Assembly (NCBI GenBank): GCA_035302865.1
Contig: DATGSF010000113.1
Location: 1 to 9,466 of the forward strand
From: DATGSF01 sp035302865
GTDB lineage: Bacteria; Bacteroidota; Bacteroidia; Chitinophagales; Chitinophagaceae
Length of the DNA stretch: 9,466 nucleotides
Direction of reading: 5' to 3'
Shown here: positions 5,833 through 9,466 of the stretch, piece by piece
How the letters are laid out: the number at the start of each line of letters is the position of its first letter
Position numbering within the stretch: the stretch's first letter is position 1
Translations under genes and position numbers: made by a program
The notes under the pieces: model-generated
Told to the model about the DNA's origin: nothing
Database searches by the model: none
The model's input: the letters and a program-made list of their open reading frames with translations, nothing else

Positions 5833-6468
5833 TTATTTTTTTACTAATATGCTAATTCCATCACGTAAAGGTAATATAATTTGATGTACTCTATTATCTT
5901 CTGCCATTTTTTGATTAAATGCATCCATAAATTTTCCCGTTTTACTTTGATATTTCTCCTCTAAAATTGGTTCTTTTCTAAAAAGAACATTATCAACAAT
6001 AATACATCCACCTTTTGGCATCTTAGGTAAGACTAAATTCATATAATTCTCATAAGCTCTTTTGTTTGCATCAATAAACACTAGATCAAAAGTCATATCT
6101 AAATTTGGAATTAACTCTTCGGCATCTCCTTTAATAAATTGTATTTGTTTATCCTTACCAGCATCTTTCCATATTGTTGACATAAAACTCAAGTGTTCAT
6201 CACTTTTATCTAATGTAATCAGTTTTCCATCTTTTTTCAAGCCTTCCACTAAGCATAAAGCAGAATACCCTGTAAAAGTACCAATTTCTAAGATATTTTC
6301 AGGTTGTTTTAAAAGACTCATTGCTCTTAGAAAAGCCCCCTGTAAAGAACCAGAAATCATATGTGCACCATGTGCATTCTGTATAGTGTACTCATGTAAA
6401 GCTTTAAGATAGGAAGTTTCTTTTTCAGAAAATGCTGTAATATATTCTTCTAAAACAGAATCAATCAT
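5833..6468 (-). CDS. Class I SAM-dependent O-methyltransferase (CCoAOMT/TrmR-like family)
   Basis: This 211-residue protein is a cation-dependent O-methyltransferase of the family holding plant caffeoyl-CoA methyltransferases and bacterial YrrM/TrmR. The SAM-binding motif is ILEIGTFTGYSAL (59-71), with an acidic ribose-binding position at TLDKSD (85-90). LVFIDANKRAYENY (129-142) and CIIVDNVLF (155-163) supply the likely metal ligands D133, D159 and N160. The C-terminal LPLRDGISILVKK is a family signature. The substrate cannot be told from sequence: TrmR methylates 5-hydroxyuridine in tRNA, while others act on catechols. Its ATG begins one base after the stop codon of the LOG gene, so translation is probably coupled. 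Confidence 0.9.
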   Translation of the reverse strand: MIDSVLEEYITAFSEKETSYLKALHEYTIQNAHGAHMISGSLQGAFLRAMSLLKQPENILEIGTFTGYSALCLVEGLKKDGKLITLDKSDEHLSFMSTIWKDAGKDKQIQFIKGDAEELIPNLDMTFDLVFIDANKRAYENYMNLVLPKMPKGGCIIVDNVLFRKEPILEEKYQSKTGKFMDAFNQKMAEDNRVHQIILPLRDGISILVKK

Positions 6469-6469
6469 A

Positions 6470-7162
6470 TTAAAAATTAGGTTTTAATTGATTATTTTTA
6501 TAAAAATCCAAAATGAACTCTACTGCCTCATCTCCATCATCAAATACTTCTACCAAAGATAAATCATCTGGTGAAATATGTTTATATTGACCTAACATCA
6601 TTTCTTCCATCCAACTGAACAATCCTTCCCAATATGCTTTTCCTACACAAACTAAAGGAGTTCTCTTAAATTTATTAGTTTGTACCAAAGTTAATACTTC
6701 AAAAAACTCATCTAAAGTTCCCCACCCTCCTGGCATCATTATAAATCCTTGAGCATATTTGGTAAACATAACTTTTCGTACAAAAAAGTATTCAAAATCT
6801 AAATTACAATCTTTATCTATATATATATTATGATGTTGTTCGAAAGGCAAATCAATATTTAAGCCTACAGATTTTCCACCTCCCAAATGTGCTCCTTTAT
6901 TTGCAGCCTCCATAATCCCAGGACCGCCACCGCTAATAATTCCAAAACCTGATTCTGCAAGTTTTTTAGCGATATTTACCGTTAATTCATAATTAGGATG
7001 ATCTTCCGCAGTTCTTGCTGATCCAAAAATAGAGATACAAGGACCTATTTCTGCCAAGCGCTCAAAACCATGCACAAATTCACTCATGATTTTAAAAATT
7101 TGCCAACTAGAGTGTGCTTGTGGCTCTGTCCATCTTCTTTTTTTAATCTTTTGAATCGCCAT
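6470..7162 (-). CDS. LOG family (TIGR00730) Rossmann-fold protein
   Basis: This 230-residue protein belongs to the LOG/lysine-decarboxylase-like family. The two signatures are GGGPGIMEA (78-86) and PGGWGTLDE (144-152), the family's PGGxGTxxE motif. Characterised members hydrolyse nucleoside 5'-monophosphates such as AMP or cytokinin ribotides to a base and ribose 5-phosphate; despite older labels they are not lysine decarboxylases. The frame stays open upstream to an ATG at 7225, but the 21 extra residues (MLQFNNYPIVLLYICIKSIKR) are unlike the family, and a -7 promoter match lies at 7182-7189 inside that extension, so I start at Met 7162 (MAIQKIKKRRW). It heads the group with the methyltransferase and the glucosaminidase. 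Its substrate here is unknown. Confidence 0.9.
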   Translation of the reverse strand: MAIQKIKKRRWTEPQAHSSWQIFKIMSEFVHGFERLAEIGPCISIFGSARTAEDHPNYELTVNIAKKLAESGFGIISGGGPGIMEAANKGAHLGGGKSVGLNIDLPFEQHHNIYIDKDCNLDFEYFFVRKVMFTKYAQGFIMMPGGWGTLDEFFEVLTLVQTNKFKRTPLVCVGKAYWEGLFSWMEEMMLGQYKHISPDDLSLVEVFDDGDEAVEFILDFYKNNQLKPNF

Positions 7163-7181
7163 ACGTTTAATACTTTTTATG

Positions 7182-7189
7182 CAAATATA
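7182..7189 (-). promoter_or_regulatory. -7 promoter element of the LOG-methyltransferase-glucosaminidase group
   Basis: Read on the minus strand, 7189-7182 is TATATTTG, an exact TAnnTTTG match. Transcription would begin near 7175, leaving a leader of about a dozen bases before the ATG at 7162. No TTG was found at the usual -33 distance, so only this half is supported. Confidence 0.5.
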
Positions 7190-7243
7190 TAAAAGAACAA
7201 TAGGATAATTATTAAATTGAAGCAATTTTGATAGATAGATTTG

Positions 7244-7251
7244 TATCTTTG
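7244..7251 (+). promoter_or_regulatory. -7 promoter element of the ketoacyl synthase-nth operon
   Basis: TATCTTTG is an exact TAnnTTTG match 25 bases before the ATG at 7277, giving a start near 7257. TTG triplets at 7217-7219 and 7228-7230 flank the ideal -33 position, but the spacings (24 and 13 bases) are off. It faces away from the minus-strand promoter at 7182-7189 within a 114-base divergent region. Confidence 0.5.
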
Positions 7252-7276
7252 TATATAATAATATACATTTTTTGCA

Positions 7277-8476
7277 ATGAAGCCTACTGTATATATAATT
7301 GATTATGAAATTCTATCTGCTATAGGAACAAATAAGAAGGAATGTCTGGAAAATTTAATAGAGGGACAATTTGGAATAAAAACCCAAGAAAACTCTTTTT
7401 CTAAACATGTGCTTCCTTTTGGCAAAGTTCCATTGTCTGATCAAATGATAAATGATAGATTAAATAAAATTGATACAGACCTAGCTATAAACTGGGAAGT
7501 TATACCTAGAACAACAAAGATTAATATCCTTTTGAGTACTTTACTGAAGCAATGGTTTGATTTTCCGATAAATTCAGAAAGAAAAGCCTATATTTCAGCA
7601 AATACCGTAGGAGGGATTGATAGAACAGAAGTGTTTTTAGCTACCAATCAGGATATTGATAATTTAAAGTATCATGAGGCAGGTTCCTCTACAAGTCTTT
7701 TTTTGGATTTAATAGGCAGTTCAATATACCATACCACCATCTCAACGGCATGTTCTTCATCCGCAAATAGCATAATGCTTGCTGGAAAGATGATAGAAAA
7801 CCAAGAAAAAGATTTAGTTATAGCGGGAGGTATTGATGCCTTATCCAAATATACCATAAATGGCTTCAATAGCTTAAAGATTTTAGATTCCGAACATTGC
7901 AAACCATTTGATAAAAACAGAAAAGGTTTAAATTTAGGAGAAGGTGGTGCTTATATTGTTTTAGCATCAGAGCAATTTATCCAGAAGCATTCAATACAAC
8001 CCATTGCAAAGTTAAGTGGCTTTGCTAATGCTAATGACGCTTTTCACCAGACTGCTTCTTCTCCAGAAGGTATTGGCAATTATACTGCTATGAAAGCTGC
8101 ATTACAAAAGGCTAATTTAATAGCGGATGATATAAATTATATTAATGCCCATGGTACTGGAACTGAAAATAATGACTTTTCAGAAAATCATGCAATTGCT
8201 CGTATTTTTACAAATAAAAAACCCTATATGAGTTCTACTAAGACTTATACAGGACACACCTTAGGCGCTGCAGGAGCTATAGAAGCTGTATTTAGCATAA
8301 TGGCAATTGAAAACCAAGTAGCGTGGGGCCAAGGTAAGAAAATAAACAAAATAGAAGATATACATCTCCCTTTATTGACAGAGCATAAAAAACATGAAAT
8401 TAAACATGTGCTTTCTAATTCATTTGGCTTTGGAGGAAATTGTTCAAGCTTAATAATCAGTAAAATAACAAATTAA
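7277..8476 (+). CDS. Beta-ketoacyl synthase (KAS I/II-like condensing enzyme)
   Basis: This 399-residue thiolase-fold condensing enzyme has the complete Cys-His-His set: Cys159 in STACSSSANSI, His292 in INAHGTGTENND and His327 in KTYTGHTLGAAGAIE, with Lys322 before it. GFGGNCSSLII near the C-terminus is the usual glycine-rich oxyanion loop. It should therefore condense malonyl-ACP with an acyl chain, unlike chain-length factors, which lack the Cys. The N-terminal third (about 35-100) diverges from housekeeping FabF, so it is more likely a specialised enzyme; in Bacteroidota, paralogs of this kind serve flexirubin or aryl polyene pigment or unusual fatty acid synthesis. No acyl carrier protein, ketoreductase or dehydratase gene lies beside it. 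nth starts one base after its stop codon. Confidence 0.9.
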   Translation: MKPTVYIIDYEILSAIGTNKKECLENLIEGQFGIKTQENSFSKHVLPFGKVPLSDQMINDRLNKIDTDLAINWEVIPRTTKINILLSTLLKQWFDFPINSERKAYISANTVGGIDRTEVFLATNQDIDNLKYHEAGSSTSLFLDLIGSSIYHTTISTACSSSANSIMLAGKMIENQEKDLVIAGGIDALSKYTINGFNSLKILDSEHCKPFDKNRKGLNLGEGGAYIVLASEQFIQKHSIQPIAKLSGFANANDAFHQTASSPEGIGNYTAMKAALQKANLIADDINYINAHGTGTENNDFSENHAIARIFTNKKPYMSSTKTYTGHTLGAAGAIEAVFSIMAIENQVAWGQGKKINKIEDIHLPLLTEHKKHEIKHVLSNSFGFGGNCSSLIISKITN

Positions 8477-8477
8477 A

Positions 8478-9122
8478 ATGACCATAAAAGAACGTTATGC
8501 TTTTGTTTTGGATTTTTTTGAAAAACAAAACCCTAATCCAGAAACAGAATTAATATACGATTCACCTTATCAATTATTAGTAGCAGTAATTTTATCTGCA
8601 CAATGTACTGATGTCCGAGTAAATTTAACTACTCCCGCTTTATTTGAAAAATTCCCTGATCCTGAAACACTTGCGAAAGCTGAGGTAGAAGAAGTTTTTG
8701 AATACATTAAAAGCATTACTTTTCCTAATAACAAATCCAAACAATTGGTAGGAATGGCTAAAATGCTAATGGAGAAACATAATGGCAAGATTCCATTAGA
8801 ACATAAAGAATTAATTAAATTACCTGGAGTAGGTAGAAAAACAGCCAATGTAGTAACTTCAGTATTAGATAACCAACCTCATATGGCAGTTGATACACAT
8901 GTTTTCAGGGTCTCCAATAGAATTGGATTAACAAGAGCAAAAAATGTATTAGAGTCTGAGAAACAATTATTGCGGCATATTCCAAAAGATTTAGTACATA
9001 AAGCACATCATTGGATTATCCTACATGGTAGATACATTTGTAAAGCGAGAACACCCTTATGTGCACAATGTGGTTTGCAAGTAGCTTGTAAATATTTTCA
9101 AAAAGAAATAAAGGGTAAATAA
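8478..9122 (+). CDS. nth: Endonuclease III (DNA glycosylase/AP lyase)
   Basis: This 214-residue protein has full family length. It removes oxidised pyrimidines and nicks abasic DNA in base excision repair. The helix-hairpin-helix LPGVGRKTANVV (115-126) holds the catalytic Lys121, and AVDTHVFRV (137-145) the catalytic Asp139. The C-terminal iron-sulfur cluster ligands are all present with canonical spacing: C188-x6-C195-x2-C198-x5-C204. The early segment LLVAVILSAQCTD (33-45) is also a family hallmark. Its ATG starts one base after the ketoacyl synthase stop, so it is probably co-transcribed and translationally coupled with that gene. No other repair gene is visible nearby. Confidence 0.97.
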   Translation: MTIKERYAFVLDFFEKQNPNPETELIYDSPYQLLVAVILSAQCTDVRVNLTTPALFEKFPDPETLAKAEVEEVFEYIKSITFPNNKSKQLVGMAKMLMEKHNGKIPLEHKELIKLPGVGRKTANVVTSVLDNQPHMAVDTHVFRVSNRIGLTRAKNVLESEKQLLRHIPKDLVHKAHHWIILHGRYICKARTPLCAQCGLQVACKYFQKEIKGK

Positions 9123-9164
9123 TAGATTTATAGATTATTTTATAGGTGCCAAAATAATTTTCTG

Positions 9165-9172
9165 TAATTTTG
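9165..9172 (+). promoter_or_regulatory. -7 promoter element of the rhomboid gene
   Basis: TAATTTTG is an exact TAnnTTTG match in the 70-base gap after nth, 28 bases before the ATG at 9193. Transcription would start near 9178. No clear -33 TTG is seen. It suggests the rhomboid gene is transcribed independently of the ketoacyl synthase-nth pair. Confidence 0.5.
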
Positions 9173-9192
9173 AAACGATTATTAATTAATTT

Positions 9193-9466
9193 ATGCAACA
9201 AATATTAAGACCAGGTGGTTTTCAAATACTACCTCCAATTATTAAAAATCTACTAATAATAAATGTTTTATTTTATTTTGCAACTGTTGTTTTAAAACAA
9301 GCTCAGATTGTAGATTTAAATTATTATTTAGCTTTATTCCATTGGGATTCACCTTATTTTAAACCCTGGCAAATACTTACGCATATGTTTATGCATGGAA
9401 ATTTTGCCCATTTATTTTTTAATATGTTTGCCTTATGGATATTTGGAAACATGCTTGAAGGCGTCT
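9193..9466 (+). CDS. Rhomboid family intramembrane serine protease, 3'-truncated by window edge
   Basis: The reading frame opens at ATG 9193 and runs off the window end, giving 91 residues. A short N-terminus (MQQILRPGGFQILPP) is followed by a first membrane segment at about 16-35 (IIKNLLIINVLFYFATVVLK). After it comes the conserved rhomboid start PWQILTHMFMHGNFAHLFFNMFALWIFGNMLE (58-89). His73 and Asn77 of HLFFN match the HxxxN motif that helps form the oxyanion site in GlpG. The catalytic Ser (GxSG) and His lie beyond the window, so activity cannot be judged. Rhomboids cut membrane proteins within or near the bilayer; the substrate is unknown. Confidence 0.9.
   Translation, partial: MQQILRPGGFQILPPIIKNLLIINVLFYFATVVLKQAQIVDLNYYLALFHWDSPYFKPWQILTHMFMHGNFAHLFFNMFALWIFGNMLEGV

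Noticed and set aside
7163..7225. Earlier in-frame ATG for the LOG protein
   Set aside because: The extension is hydrophobic and unlike the family, and it spans the -7 promoter match at 7182-7189, so the mRNA probably starts within it.
9016..9201. Minus-strand open frame across the end of nth and the intergenic gap
   Set aside because: It overlaps the iron-sulfur cluster region of nth and the rhomboid promoter, and its translation has no recognisable features.
1..9466. Mobile elements, CRISPR arrays, phage or defence genes
   Set aside because: No transposase or integrase, no regularly spaced repeats and no defence-type domain was seen in any frame; gene content is housekeeping.

Overview
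The window is AT-rich chromosomal DNA that reads like a member of the Bacteroidota, most likely Flavobacteriia. The evidence is: four intergenic regions carry the Bacteroidota -7 promoter motif TAnnTTTG (tRNA-Pro, the LOG gene, the ketoacyl synthase and the rhomboid gene); start codons lack obvious Shine-Dalgarno sequences; and the gene content fits (a group II-like geranylgeranylglyceryl phosphate synthase, a secreted glucosaminidase with LysM domains, heptose epimerase for lipopolysaccharide). It looks like ordinary housekeeping chromosome. I see no insertion sequence, phage gene, CRISPR array or defence island.

Layout. Bases 1-650 hold the 3' two thirds of an ADP-heptose epimerase gene (hldD), followed by a well-formed tRNA-Pro(GGG) with its own promoter. 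On the minus strand, at 858-2715, lie scoB (beta subunit of a 3-oxoacid CoA-transferase), cbpA (DnaJ-like co-chaperone) and cbpM (its modulator), with gaps of 25 and 3 bases; scoB has no scoA partner in view. A 162-base divergent region with a perfect 9+9 inverted repeat separates scoB from mscL (plus strand). After mscL comes a 28-base perfect palindrome that looks like its terminator and also contains a -7 promoter match for the next gene, pcrB. A 22-bp perfect hairpin closes pcrB.

A tight minus-strand group follows (transcribed from 7162 down to 4253): a LOG/TIGR00730 nucleotide-processing protein, a class I O-methyltransferase (1-base gap) and a secreted peptidoglycan glucosaminidase with LysM domains (23-base gap). 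Divergently, from 7277, a complete beta-ketoacyl synthase is coupled to endonuclease III (nth, 1-base gap). The window ends in the N-terminal part of a rhomboid intramembrane protease with its own promoter.

The genes do not form one pathway. Envelope themes recur: heptose for LPS core, mechanosensitive channel, prenyl-glycerol ether lipid synthase, peptidoglycan hydrolase, rhomboid protease and possibly a pigment or lipid ketosynthase. The most interesting points are the archaeal-type lipid enzyme between two perfect palindromes, the palindrome that may be both terminator and promoter, the scoB gene without scoA beside a chaperone pair, and the operator-like repeat upstream of scoB. No convincing new system is visible.
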